The notes beneath the pieces are model-generated. The model was not told the DNA's origin. It saw nothing but the letters and a program-made list of their open reading frames with translations, and ran no database searches. Positions 8,196 through 17,083 of a stretch of 27,176 bases of DNA are shown piece after piece. This DNA comes from CAYJAD01 sp964371505. Its GTDB lineage: Bacteria; Desulfobacterota; Desulfovibrionia; Desulfovibrionales; Desulfovibrionaceae. The stretch lies in the NCBI GenBank assembly GCA_964371505.1, contig CAYJNG010000015.1, forward strand, positions 1-27,176. The letters run 5' to 3'. A program made the translations under genes and the position numbers. How positions within the stretch are numbered: position 1 is the stretch's first letter; the number at the start of each line of letters is the position of its first letter.

Positions 8196-9005
8196 ATGGC
8201 AGAAAATACTTTTGAGCAATGGCATGGTAGTTCTTTACCCGCCCCTGTAACTCTTGTGGGGGCCACAGGTTCTGTGCTGGATGATGCATGGAATTTAGTG
8301 GCGGCAGGGGCCATGCCTGTGTGGGGTTCTGTATTGGCGCAAAGTCAAAGTGCAGGCCGTGGGCAAACGCGAAGGCAGTGGCACTCACCTGCAGGAAATG
8401 TGTATGCAGCATGGCGATTACCCATGGAGGGTGTTTTTTTAAGCACAGCAGCAGCGCCGGCATTGTCGGCACTTATTCTTATGGCTTTGCAAACTCTAGG
8501 CGTCTCTTTACGTTTAAAGTGGCCCAATGACCTTGTGCTTACGGACGGTATGCATAAAGTGGGTGGTATTCTTATTGAGGAAAAACAGGGTGTTTTAATA
8601 GCAGGTATAGGTATTAACCTTTGCGAAGCGGCACCGGAAAGTTTTTTACGCAAAAATCATGCACTTTCTGCGGGGCTTTTACCGCCCGTTAAAGGCTTAG
8701 AAAATGGTTTAACAGTGTTAAATAATAGTGAATTTTGCACTGAAAATGCTGCTGCTCAGCGTTTGTGGATACACCTTGTAAGCCACATGTATTTCTGTTA
8801 CAAGAAAAAATTGCTCGCGGACGCAAGTTGGAAAGATTTTGCAGAAAACTTTTTATTGTGGAAAGGGCAATTTGTGGAACTAGATGATGGCCATGAATGT
8901 GTGCGTGGTGTTTTGCAGGGGCTTGGTAGTCAAGGCGAAATATGTATTGCTCATTCTGGTCAAGTACAACAATGTACCAGTGGAAGTCTTCGCCTAGGTA
9001 AATAA
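8196..9005 (+). CDS. birA: Biotin--[acetyl-CoA-carboxylase] ligase (biotin protein ligase)
   Basis: BirA activates biotin as biotinyl-AMP and attaches it to the lysine of biotin carrier domains. The 269-aa product lacks the N-terminal DNA-binding domain of bifunctional BirA, so it is a monofunctional ligase without the repressor role. Visible motifs are the biotinyl-AMP loop SAGRGQTRRQW (52-62), KWPND (108-112) and KVGGILIE with K121. The ATG at 8196 is used instead of an upstream TTG because the family core starts soon after it; the ribosome-binding site is weak. It ends 32 nt before pyc, the likely substrate gene. It is divergent from cca with only 43 nt between the starts, so the promoters must be compact or overlapping. 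Confidence 0.9.
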   Translation: MAENTFEQWHGSSLPAPVTLVGATGSVLDDAWNLVAAGAMPVWGSVLAQSQSAGRGQTRRQWHSPAGNVYAAWRLPMEGVFLSTAAAPALSALILMALQTLGVSLRLKWPNDLVLTDGMHKVGGILIEEKQGVLIAGIGINLCEAAPESFLRKNHALSAGLLPPVKGLENGLTVLNNSEFCTENAAAQRLWIHLVSHMYFCYKKKLLADASWKDFAENFLLWKGQFVELDDGHECVRGVLQGLGSQGEICIAHSGQVQQCTSGSLRLGK

Positions 9006-9037
9006 GGGCGAAATGTACTCGTGAAGGATTACACAGA

Positions 9038-12000
9038 ATGAACACTCAGGAAATGAGAAGCTTTGAAGAAGTTCAAGAGCTTTTGCGTGGCAAAGCAATC
9101 TTAGTCGCTAACCGTGGTATTCCCGGACGTCGTATATGTCGTTCTATTTGTGAACGCTTTGACGCCATAGCCAGCATGACAGCCACCGATGTGGATAAAA
9201 CCGCTCCTGCGGCTTCATCGGCCCAAGAGCTGTTGCTCCTTGGTAAAGATCCGCGCGCGTATTTAGATATTGACCGCATTATTACCCTTGCAAAGCAGCG
9301 CGGCGTGGTGGGTATTCACCCGGGTTGGGGCTTTGCATCTGAGGATTCTCAATTTCCTAAAAAGTGCGAAGAAGCCGGTTTAGTTTTTATTGGCGCCACT
9401 GCTGAAGCCATGAACACGCTTGGTAACAAAGTGCAAGCGCGTGAAATGGCCCAAAAACTTGGCATACCTGTGGTTCCGGGTTCTGAAGGCGCTGTGGATA
9501 TTCCTACCGCTCGTGAACTTATTAAAGAAATGGGCCTTCCCATCATGCTTAAGGCAGAAGGCGGCGGCGGTGGTCGCGGTATTTTTGCCATTTTCAATGA
9601 AGCAGAATTAGAAGACGCCTTCTTTAAAGCTTCTGCCATGGCGCAAGCTTCCTTTGGTAATCCACGTCTTTTTGTGGAAAAGTATTTAGATAAAGTACGC
9701 CACATTGAAATTCAGGTTATTGCTGATAAGCATGGTAATGTATTTGCTTTTGACGAGCGTGATTGCACCGTACAGCGTAACCACCAAAAACTTATTGAAA
9801 TTACCCCTTCACCATGGGAAGGTTTAACGCCTGAATTGCGTGCAGAGCTTAAAGGCTATGCTTGTCACCTTATAAGAGAAGCGGAGTTCCACTCCTTAGC
9901 CACCGTAGAATTTTTGGTAGAGCCCAATGGCACAGCGTACCTTATTGAGGTAAATACACGCTTGCAGGTGGAGCACGGTATTACAGAATCTCGTTACGGC
10001 ATTGACCTTGTGGAAGAGCAAATTGCCATTGCCTTTGGTGCCAAGCTGCGCTTAAGCGAAGAGAAGACCTTGCCCATGCACTTTGCCATGCAGGTGCGTA
10101 TTAACTGTGAAGACCCACAGAATCAATTCTCCCCTAACTCCGGTCTTGTAACGCGTTATGTATCCCCCGGTGGCCCTGGTGTGCGTCTTGATACCAATAT
10201 GACCGCAGGGTATGAATTCCCCCCCAACTATGACTCTGCCGGTGCTTTGCTTATTACTTATGCTCGTGATTGGGATAAAACCTTAAGCATCATGGAAAGG
10301 GCCCTTGGTGAATATATCATTGGCGGTATTAAAACTACCATTCCTTTCTTTAAGCAGATTTTAAAGCATCCGCAATTCCGTCAAGCTAATTTTAATACAA
10401 ACTTCATTGCGCAAACACCTGAACTTATGTGCTATACAGATATGGCACCAGAAGGGGAGCGCCTTGCAAACCTTGTGGCAGAAATTTCTGCCAAGGGCTA
10501 TAACCCGCATGTGAAACTTGGGGAGTATCGCTCCGTTGATACCCCGCGTATGCCGGAGTTTGAGCCTGTATTGCCTCCTATTTTAGGGGCAGATCGCCGC
10601 GCGCCTTCTGCATACCCCAAAGGAGACAGGGTAGCTTTATTGGATTATGTGCGTGATACAGACCATGTGCACTTTACAGATACTACCCCGCGTGACTTTA
10701 CGCAGTCCAACAGTGGTAATAGATTCCGCTTGGCAGAAGATAAGCTCATAGGGCCTTATCTTGATAATGCAGGGTATTTTTCCATTGAAAATGGCGGCGG
10801 TGCCCACTTCCACGTGGCCATGCTCGCCAATATGACCTATCCCTTTACAGAAGCCAAAGAATGGAATTCCTTTGCTCCTAAAACTAACAAGCAAATTTTG
10901 GTACGCTCTACCAACGTGCTTGGTTATTCGCCGCAGCCGCGCAATCTTATGCGTTTAACGGGCGAAATGATTTGTGATCACTATCAAGTTATCCGTTGCT
11001 TTGACTTTTTAAATCATGTGGAAAATATGCTACCTTTGGCAGAGGTTATCATGTCTCGTAAAGATGTGGTATTCCAACCTGCGCTTTCGCTTTCTTATGC
11101 TAAGGGCTTTGATGTAAACCACTATATGGGTGTTACCGAATCCATTTTACGTATGGTGGGTAACGTTATGGGCGCTTCTTTAGAAGAGGCTTCGCGCAAT
11201 ATTATTTTAGGCCTTAAAGATATGGCTGGCGTATGCCCACCGCGCTTTATGACAGAGCTTGTGACTGCTTTACGTAAACGCTGGCCAGATTTGGTATTGC
11301 ATTACCACAGACACTATACTGACGGGCTCTTTGTGCCTGCTTGTGGTGCTGCTGCTAAAGCCGGAGCACACATTTTAGATGTGGGCCTAGGTTCTGCTGT
11401 ACGTTCGTATGGGCAGGGTGATGTGCTTTCTATGGCTGCTTATTTAGAAGATGAGCTTGGCTTAAAAACACATTTAAATAAGGCTGCCATTCGCGATGCA
11501 AACTTTGTTTGTAAGCAAGTAATGCCTTACTATGACCGCTATTGTGCGCCGTATTTCCAAGGTATCGATTATGATGTGGTAGAGCATGCCATGCCTGGCG
11601 GTGCTACTTCTTCTTCACAAGAAGGGGCTGTAAAGCAGGGCTATATTCACCTCTTACCTTATATGCTTAAATTCCTTGCCGGCACACGTAAGATAGTGCG
11701 CTATCATGATGTAACGCCTGGCTCTCAAATTACTTGGAATACAGCTTTCCTTGCTGTGACCAATGCATGGAAGCGTGGCGGTGAAGAAGAGGTTCGCTAT
11801 CTTTTACAAGTAATTGAAGAGATTACCACTCATGATGAAAGTGAACTTTCTGCTCAGCTTAAGGCGGATCGTTTAAATATCTATAAAGATTGTAACGATG
11901 CTTTCCGTAACTTGCTTTTAGGTAAGTTTGGTAAATTACCTTTAGGCTTCCCTGCAGATTGGGTCTACGAAAGTGCTTTTGGCAATGCGTGGAAAACTGC

Positions 12001-12748
12001 CATTGCTGACCGTACAGAGGTTTCTCCTTTAGAAACTCTTAAGGACTTAAACCTAGCAGCTGAAGAGCAGGCCTTTATTGATATCATGCGCCGCAAGCCC
12101 ACCGATGAAGAGTTTGCTTTGTACTTAAATCACCCTGGTGATGCCATTAAGACAGCGCAATTTAAAGTGAAATACGGTGATCCTAACAACTTACCTTTGC
12201 ATGTATGGTTTGAAGGTTTACGTTTGGGACAAGATTTGTACTTTGAAGATAGCCAAGGTAAGCCGCATCACCTTGTATTCTTATCCTTCTCTGAGCCCAA
12301 TGCTGCAGGCATTTCTGTATGCCGCTATGTGCTTGACTCTGAAATTATGGTTACGGATGTGCAAGTGAAAGAACCCACCACGGGTGGAGCTAAGGGCGTG
12401 CCCATGGCGGATGCTAATAATCCGCAACATGTGGCAGCGCCAAGCAATGGTGACTTGTGGGTTATGTACGTACACCCCGGTGATGTGGTGAAGAAGGGTG
12501 AAGAGCTCTTCAACGTATCCATAATGAAGCAAGAAAAAGCGGTACTTGCTTCCATGGACGGCATTGTTACACGCGTATTAAAAACTGCCGACTATAAGGA
12601 AAGCAAGCAAATGGTCTCTGTGGTGGAAGGCGAGCTTATAGTGGAGCTTGGACCTGTGCCTAAGGTCTGCCCCAATGAAGCCTGCGGACATCCCATCCCC
12701 ATGGACGGCATAACTTTCTGCCCTTATTGCGGTGATGCTTTAGCATAA
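9038..12748 (+). CDS. pyc: Pyruvate carboxylase-type biotin enzyme with a C-terminal zinc-ribbon
   Basis: Pyruvate carboxylase makes oxaloacetate from pyruvate, bicarbonate and ATP. The 1236-aa protein has an N-terminal biotin carboxylase domain (about 16-470; KAILVANRGIPGRR, GIHPGWGFASE, KAEGGGGGRGI, EVNTRLQVEHGITE). A carboxyltransferase domain (about 545-840) follows, with R552-D553 (RDFTQS), K727 (LKDMAG, the expected carbamylated lysine) and the metal-binding H-x-H region 755-759. The biotinyl domain has K1164 in IMKQE instead of the common AMKM. The last 26 residues carry C1211-x4-C1216 and C1228-x2-C1231, a zinc-ribbon-like tail that ordinary pyruvate carboxylases lack. The carboxyltransferase motifs are diverged (RDFTQS instead of RDAHQS), so the acceptor should be treated as likely, not proven. 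birA lies just upstream, and AAGGA precedes the ATG. A strong terminator follows at 12756-12793. Confidence 0.88.
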   Translation: MNTQEMRSFEEVQELLRGKAILVANRGIPGRRICRSICERFDAIASMTATDVDKTAPAASSAQELLLLGKDPRAYLDIDRIITLAKQRGVVGIHPGWGFASEDSQFPKKCEEAGLVFIGATAEAMNTLGNKVQAREMAQKLGIPVVPGSEGAVDIPTARELIKEMGLPIMLKAEGGGGGRGIFAIFNEAELEDAFFKASAMAQASFGNPRLFVEKYLDKVRHIEIQVIADKHGNVFAFDERDCTVQRNHQKLIEITPSPWEGLTPELRAELKGYACHLIREAEFHSLATVEFLVEPNGTAYLIEVNTRLQVEHGITESRYGIDLVEEQIAIAFGAKLRLSEEKTLPMHFAMQVRINCEDPQNQFSPNSGLVTRYVSPGGPGVRLDTNMTAGYEFPPNYDSAGALLITYARDWDKTLSIMERALGEYIIGGIKTTIPFFKQILKHPQFRQANFNTNFIAQTPELMCYTDMAPEGERLANLVAEISAKGYNPHVKLGEYRSVDTPRMPEFEPVLPPILGADRRAPSAYPKGDRVALLDYVRDTDHVHFTDTTPRDFTQSNSGNRFRLAEDKLIGPYLDNAGYFSIENGGGAHFHVAMLANMTYPFTEAKEWNSFAPKTNKQILVRSTNVLGYSPQPRNLMRLTGEMICDHYQVIRCFDFLNHVENMLPLAEVIMSRKDVVFQPALSLSYAKGFDVNHYMGVTESILRMVGNVMGASLEEASRNIILGLKDMAGVCPPRFMTELVTALRKRWPDLVLHYHRHYTDGLFVPACGAAAKAGAHILDVGLGSAVRSYGQGDVLSMAAYLEDELGLKTHLNKAAIRDANFVCKQVMPYYDRYCAPYFQGIDYDVVEHAMPGGATSSSQEGAVKQGYIHLLPYMLKFLAGTRKIVRYHDVTPGSQITWNTAFLAVTNAWKRGGEEEVRYLLQVIEEITTHDESELSAQLKADRLNIYKDCNDAFRNLLLGKFGKLPLGFPADWVYESAFGNAWKTAIADRTEVSPLETLKDLNLAAEEQAFIDIMRRKPTDEEFALYLNHPGDAIKTAQFKVKYGDPNNLPLHVWFEGLRLGQDLYFEDSQGKPHHLVFLSFSEPNAAGISVCRYVLDSEIMVTDVQVKEPTTGGAKGVPMADANNPQHVAAPSNGDLWVMYVHPGDVVKKGEELFNVSIMKQEKAVLASMDGIVTRVLKTADYKESKQMVSVVEGELIVELGPVPKVCPNEACGHPIPMDGITFCPYCGDALA

Positions 12749-12755
12749 AACAGTG

Positions 12756-12793
12756 AAACGCCTTTCTGAGTTATTACTTAGAAAGGCGTTTTT
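12756..12793 (+). terminator. Strong intrinsic terminator after pyc
   Basis: A perfect 12-bp stem, AAACGCCTTTCT (12756-12767) with AGAAAGGCGTTT (12780-12791), closes a 12-nt loop and runs into a T-tract. It lies 7 nt after the pyc stop. It should end the birA-pyc transcript and insulate ppsA. Confidence 0.92.
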
Positions 12794-12866
12794 ACTTTTT
12801 GCGCAAAGAGAAATATTTTATTTTACGCATTTTTGTAGAAGTTATATAGAGTAATTATGTGTCATT

Positions 12867-12883
12867 TTTCAGTATTACTGAAA
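12867..12883. promoter_or_regulatory. Perfect 17-bp palindrome, candidate operator for ppsA
   Basis: TTTCAGTA-T-TACTGAAA has two perfect 8-bp half-sites around one central base, about 190 bp upstream of the ppsA start. The size and symmetry fit a dimeric repressor or activator site. I cannot assign the factor. Confidence 0.5.
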
Positions 12884-12961
12884 TGTTGTTCTTTGTCTTA
12901 TTACATAATGCACTAGACAGTATACAAAAAATTTGATATTTATTATAAGCTTTACATATAG

Positions 12962-12983
12962 TTTTACTGTGAATTTAGTAAAA
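12962..12983. promoter_or_regulatory. Second inverted repeat upstream of ppsA
   Basis: TTTTACT and AGTAAAA are separated by 8 bases. The half-site shares TACT/AGTA with the palindrome at 12867-12883, so the two could be sites for one regulator. In such AT-rich DNA a chance match is possible. Confidence 0.3.
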
Positions 12984-13073
12984 AATGTAAATGACTTTAT
13001 ACGTATTTTTTCGTTGGCTAATAGATTTTTTTTCTAAGATTCTAACGCTACTAGCACCTTCATGGAGGACGGA

Positions 13074-16000
13074 ATGGACAAGAAGCAGCCTGCAACAAAG
13101 TCTGCAAATGCTAACAACGCTAAACAAGCAAAAAAGCTTATACTCACGGGTGCAGACATTGTGGCCATGGGCGAAAGTGCTGAACTGCTTGTGGGCGGTA
13201 AAAACTACAACACTGCACTTATTTCAGAAATTGTAGGAATACAAGCCCCACATTTTCGCGCTATCTCTTCCGACGCCTTCCATAAAGTTTTAGATGAAAC
13301 CAGTGTTATTGGTGCTGTTATTCGTTCTGTTGTGGAAAAAGAATACAAGCGTATTGACTGGATGGATTCTGAAATAAATCAAGATTCTGAATTTTTACAA
13401 AAGTTTGTGCGTAGTCTTGGCCGTATGGCAAAAGAAGCAAGCTCTTCTTTATCTGACGTACGCATTCCTTTGCGCACCTTTATTAATAATGTGGTAGAAG
13501 GTTTTGCTACTTCTCCAGAAGGCATTGACCAGTTGCGTCAACGTTCTGTGCTTGTGCAAACAGCTATTTTGTCTGTGGATATGCCTAAAGACGTTGTAGA
13601 AGCCGTATGCCAAGCCTATCATGCTATTTGCCAAGAAAATGATGGCGAAATAGTTCCTGTTGCTGTGCGTTCTTCTGCTGCAGGTGAGGACTCTCGTAAA
13701 AAAGCTTTTGCCGGTCTTCAAGATACCTACCTAAATATGGTGGGTGATGAAAAGGTTGTTATGGCCTATCATTGGGACTGTGCTTCCGCGTACAACCTTC
13801 GTTCCATGACGTATCGCCGCGAAGCTATTTTGGATGCTTTGGCTAAAGCAGAAGAAGTGGGCGATCAAAGCATTGCAGAAAATGCAAAGCAAGAGTGGGC
13901 CATTGAAAATACCTCTCTTTCTGTATGTATGATGCAAATGATTAATCCTGTGATTTCCGGTACGGCCTTTTCTGCCGATACAGCCACAGGATGTCGTGGT
14001 ACTGCTCGCAAAGATCTTGTTAGCATTGACGCAAGTTATGGTCTTGGTGAGGCTGTGGTTGGTGGTAAGGTTACCCCAGATAAGCTTTATGTTTTCCAAA
14101 AAGACAATGGTTCTGAGGTGGTTATTCGCCAAATGGGCCGCAAAGACATGAAGATTATTTATGATGAGAAGGGCGGCACTAAAGAAGTGGACGTTCCAGA
14201 GCTAGAAGCTCTTCGTTGGGCTCTTTCTTTGTCACAAGCTGAGCGTGTGGCCAAAGGCGTGCGTGCTGTAAGTGCTGCGTATGACGGCATGATTATGGAT
14301 ACAGAATTTTGTATTGATGCTAAAGACCGCCTCTGGTTTGTGCAAGCTCGCCCAGAAACACGCTGGAATGATGAACTAGAATTACACCCGCATACCATTT
14401 TCATGCGTCGTAAAGAAGTAGAGCCTAAAGCTGCAGCCACAGCGGAAGTTTTGGTGGAAGGCAATGGTGCTTCACGCGGTGCCGGTCAAGGTACGGTGAA
14501 ATTTTTGCGCTCCGCTTTAGAGCTGAACAAAATTTCCAAGGGTGATATTTTAGCTGCTGAACGTACCGACCCTGACATGGTGCCCGGTATGCGTGTGGCT
14601 TCTGCCATTATGGCAGACGTTGGCGGTGATACCAGCCACGCAGCCATCACTTCACGTGAGCTTGGCATTGCGGCTGTTATTGGTATTCAGCGTGTGGATA
14701 AGCTTCGTGCCCTTGATGGTACGGAAGTAACTGTGGATGGTACCACGGGTAAGGTATATCGCGGTTTGCTGCCTCTTCGCGAAGTGGGCGGCGAGATGGA
14801 TATTTCTAAGCTTCCAAATACACAAGCAAAAGTGGGCTTAGTGCTTGCAGACGTTGGCCAGTCACTTTTCCTTTCACGCTTACGTGAATTACCAAAATTT
14901 GAAGTGGGCCTTTTGCGTGCTGAGTTTATGCTGGGTAATATCAGCATTCACCCAGATGCATTGGAAGCTTTTGATAATGGCACTCTTGAAGGCGTTGTTC
15001 AAAAACAAGCACGCGTTTTAGATGACCGTTTATCAAAAGTGCTTCGCGAGCAAATTTCTGCTGGGCTTATTGTTTCTAATTTTGACCTACGTTCCTATGT
15101 GGGTGAAGTTACAGGCTTATCTGCTGAAGTAAAACGTCTTGCTGCTGAAACTGCTAGCTCCGCACCAGAAGATTTATTGCTCATTCATCGTAAGATGCGT
15201 GAATTTGAGCATAAAATTGATGAATATTGGGAAGCTGCCACACGCCGCATTGACATTCTTAAAACAAGCGATGATTTGCATGAGCATGTGCGCATTATCA
15301 TGGGCTTTGATGATGAGATGGCCATGCTATCTCCCAAGGATCCAGAAGATATTAAGCGCCGTGCTGAAATTGAAGCTACCATTGATGCGCATGTGAAAAA
15401 AGTCAATACTGTACCTGCGGTACTTGAAGTTATTGAAAACATCACACGTTTGCGTGAAGAAGTGGGCTTGCGTACTGGTCTTAAGAAGGAAATGGACGAA
15501 GTTCATAACCTTATTGAAAAAATTCGTACCATTATTAAAGAGCGCGGCTTCCGTACTGGTAAAGAGCACTACGTGCAGACCTTGGCTCAAGGCCTAGCTC
15601 TTTTTGCCATGGCGTTTTATGGTAAAACTATTATTTACCGTACAACTGACTTTAAGAGTAATGAATACCGCAATTTATTAGGTGGTAATCTTTTTGAAAA
15701 TACCGAAGACAACCCCATGCTTGGGTATCGCGGTGTTTCTCGTAATATTCATGACTGGGAAATTGAAGCCTTTAAGCTTGCTCGCGGTGTATACGGCGGA
15801 AGCAACTTGCAAATGATGCTTCCTTTTGTACGTACTTTGGAAGAAGCACGCTCCATGCGTCGTTACTTGGATCAAGTGCATAAATTGCGCCCAGGGCAAG
15901 ATGGTCTCAAGATTATTCTTATGTCTGAAATTCCATCTAACGCTATTTTGGCAAAACAGTTCATTGAAGAGTTTGACGGATTCTCCATTGGCTCTAATGA

Positions 16001-16634
16001 TATGACACAAATGGTTCTTGCCACAGACCGTGACAATGCAAGCCTTAGTCATATTTATGATGAGGAAGATCCTGCTGTTATTTGGGCCATGCTCGTAACC
16101 ATTTTTACAGGGCAAAAATATTGCAAAAAAGTGGGCTTCTGCGGACAGGGCGTATCTAATAGTCTTATTCTTCGCGGGCTTGTAGCCATTGCGGGTATTG
16201 CTTCTGCATCTGTAGTACCAGATACCTACTACCAAACTGTGCAAGATATTGCTGCCATTGAAGCAGAAAATATTAGCACATCAAGCTTGGGTGCATGGCT
16301 TATTAGTAAGCACCATGAGCGTTTGGCCATGTTTATGGAAAAAGAAGGTTATGGTCATATTTTGAAAAAGTATAACCAACCTGAAGATATCAAAGAATGG
16401 TACGAAGGTGAGTTGCAACGCCGCCATGAGCAGCTTCGCGAACACTTAGATACGCCTAAGGAATCTTTCTATCGTACTGAACTTTCTAACTTCCGTGCCA
16501 CCTTCCACAAACCAGTGATTTATGCCACATGGGATTGGAACACCACGGTAAATGATGCCTTACGTCAAGCTGGTTTTGAAAACTTTGATGAGCAGCAAAA
16601 AGCTCTTGAAGTATATCGTCAGCAAGTTTGGTAG
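13074..16634 (+). CDS. ppsA: Phosphoenolpyruvate synthase-type enzyme (PEP/pyruvate-binding, long form)
   Basis: PEP synthase makes PEP from pyruvate with ATP, giving PEP, AMP and phosphate. The ATG at 13074 is preceded by GGAGGACGGA, so it is preferred over the in-frame ATG at 13062, which would place the ribosome-binding site inside the gene. The 1186-aa product is far longer than the roughly 790 aa of E. coli PpsA. It has an ATP-grasp domain (VRSSAAGEDS near 197, FAGLQDTYLN, WFVQARPETRW), the phosphohistidine domain (GGDTSHAAITSRELG, H522) and a C-terminal TIM barrel (EIPSNAILAKQF, FSIGSNDMTQM, catalytic C1023 in GFCGQG). The extra length comes from a charged, helix-rich insertion (about 640-820) before the barrel and a C-terminal extension of about 120 residues. 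Its own AT-rich control region and terminators on both sides suggest a monocistronic unit. Confidence 0.88.
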   Translation: MDKKQPATKSANANNAKQAKKLILTGADIVAMGESAELLVGGKNYNTALISEIVGIQAPHFRAISSDAFHKVLDETSVIGAVIRSVVEKEYKRIDWMDSEINQDSEFLQKFVRSLGRMAKEASSSLSDVRIPLRTFINNVVEGFATSPEGIDQLRQRSVLVQTAILSVDMPKDVVEAVCQAYHAICQENDGEIVPVAVRSSAAGEDSRKKAFAGLQDTYLNMVGDEKVVMAYHWDCASAYNLRSMTYRREAILDALAKAEEVGDQSIAENAKQEWAIENTSLSVCMMQMINPVISGTAFSADTATGCRGTARKDLVSIDASYGLGEAVVGGKVTPDKLYVFQKDNGSEVVIRQMGRKDMKIIYDEKGGTKEVDVPELEALRWALSLSQAERVAKGVRAVSAAYDGMIMDTEFCIDAKDRLWFVQARPETRWNDELELHPHTIFMRRKEVEPKAAATAEVLVEGNGASRGAGQGTVKFLRSALELNKISKGDILAAERTDPDMVPGMRVASAIMADVGGDTSHAAITSRELGIAAVIGIQRVDKLRALDGTEVTVDGTTGKVYRGLLPLREVGGEMDISKLPNTQAKVGLVLADVGQSLFLSRLRELPKFEVGLLRAEFMLGNISIHPDALEAFDNGTLEGVVQKQARVLDDRLSKVLREQISAGLIVSNFDLRSYVGEVTGLSAEVKRLAAETASSAPEDLLLIHRKMREFEHKIDEYWEAATRRIDILKTSDDLHEHVRIIMGFDDEMAMLSPKDPEDIKRRAEIEATIDAHVKKVNTVPAVLEVIENITRLREEVGLRTGLKKEMDEVHNLIEKIRTIIKERGFRTGKEHYVQTLAQGLALFAMAFYGKTIIYRTTDFKSNEYRNLLGGNLFENTEDNPMLGYRGVSRNIHDWEIEAFKLARGVYGGSNLQMMLPFVRTLEEARSMRRYLDQVHKLRPGQDGLKIILMSEIPSNAILAKQFIEEFDGFSIGSNDMTQMVLATDRDNASLSHIYDEEDPAVIWAMLVTIFTGQKYCKKVGFCGQGVSNSLILRGLVAIAGIASASVVPDTYYQTVQDIAAIEAENISTSSLGAWLISKHHERLAMFMEKEGYGHILKKYNQPEDIKEWYEGELQRRHEQLREHLDTPKESFYRTELSNFRATFHKPVIYATWDWNTTVNDALRQAGFENFDEQQKALEVYRQQVW

Positions 16635-16655
16635 TGCATCCTACATAAAAGCTAT

Positions 16656-16692
16656 AAAGCCGAAGGTGAGAAATCATCTTCGGCTTTTTTTT
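16656..16692 (+). terminator. Strong intrinsic terminator after ppsA
   Basis: AAAGCCGAAGGTG pairs with CATCTTCGGCTTT (one G-T wobble) around a short loop and is followed by an uninterrupted run of T. It starts 21 nt after the ppsA stop codon. Confidence 0.93.
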
Positions 16693-16887
16693 ACGTATCG
16701 CCATAAGCAGCATTCCTCCAATAGTCTTTAAGGTGTTTGCTGGATGGGGGCTTGCAAAATGAACTTGCAGTTTATGAAATAACTACTTTTCTGGAATAAT
16801 AGAAATAATATATAGTAAGCAGAGGGAATTTTGTACCCTTTTTCAGCTCTTAAAATTATTTTTTTGTATTCTAGGTTAAATAAAAAG

Positions 16888-16921
16888 ATAAGCCCTTATA
16901 TCTAAAATATGGGCTATTTTT
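16888..16921 (+). terminator. Weak terminator-like hairpin in the ppsA-ychF intergenic region
   Basis: AGCCC (16891-16895) pairs with GGGCT (16911-16915), with partly complementary A/T flanks, followed by ATTTTT. The stem is short. It lies about 200 nt beyond the ppsA terminator, so it may close a separate small transcript or have no function. Confidence 0.3.
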
Positions 16922-17035
16922 AGTGTGCATGTTTAAAGTGCTGAATAGTAAAGCTTTTTATAGATATTTTTTCACTGTTTCATAATGCGCAGGCATATGA
17001 AAACTTTAGAAGAGAAGTTTGACGCTTGAGATGAA

Positions 17036-17069
17036 GAGGGGAGAACCTTGCAAAAGAATTTCTCCCCTC
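17036..17069 (-). terminator. Hairpin downstream of ychF, probable 3'-end structure
   Basis: GAGGGGAGAA (17036-17045) and TTCTCCCCTC (17060-17069) form a perfect 10-bp stem with a 14-nt loop. It lies 14 nt past the ychF stop on the minus strand. The following minus-strand bases (TTCATCTC) are only partly T-rich, so termination would be imperfect. Confidence 0.55.
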
Positions 17070-17083
17070 AATAAAATTAAAAA

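Larger units (their letters stand above)
12794..13073 (+). promoter_or_regulatory. AT-rich intergenic region upstream of ppsA, probable promoter/control region
   Basis: These 280 bases are clearly more AT-rich than the flanking genes and hold no credible gene. Because pyc ends in a strong terminator, the ppsA promoter should lie here. I see several AT-rich -10-like hexamers but no convincing -35/-10 pair. Two inverted repeats, at 12867-12883 and 12962-12983, are candidate operators. The region ends with the GGAGG ribosome-binding site at 13065-13069. Confidence 0.5.
16693..17083. other. Gene-poor intergenic region between ppsA and ychF
   Basis: These 391 AT-rich bases lie between two convergent genes. 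I see no protein gene with a ribosome-binding site. The region holds a weak hairpin with a T-run at 16888-16921 (AGCCC/GGGCT), which could end an unseen small RNA, and a strong hairpin at 17036-17069 near the ychF end. A 10-codon micro-ORF at 16997-17029 ends in TGA just before that hairpin. Confidence 0.5.

Noticed and set aside
16693..17083. Search for tRNA, small RNA or CRISPR in the long intergenic region
   Set aside because: No cloverleaf, no regularly spaced repeats and no convincing promoter-terminator pair; only the weak hairpin at 16888-16921.
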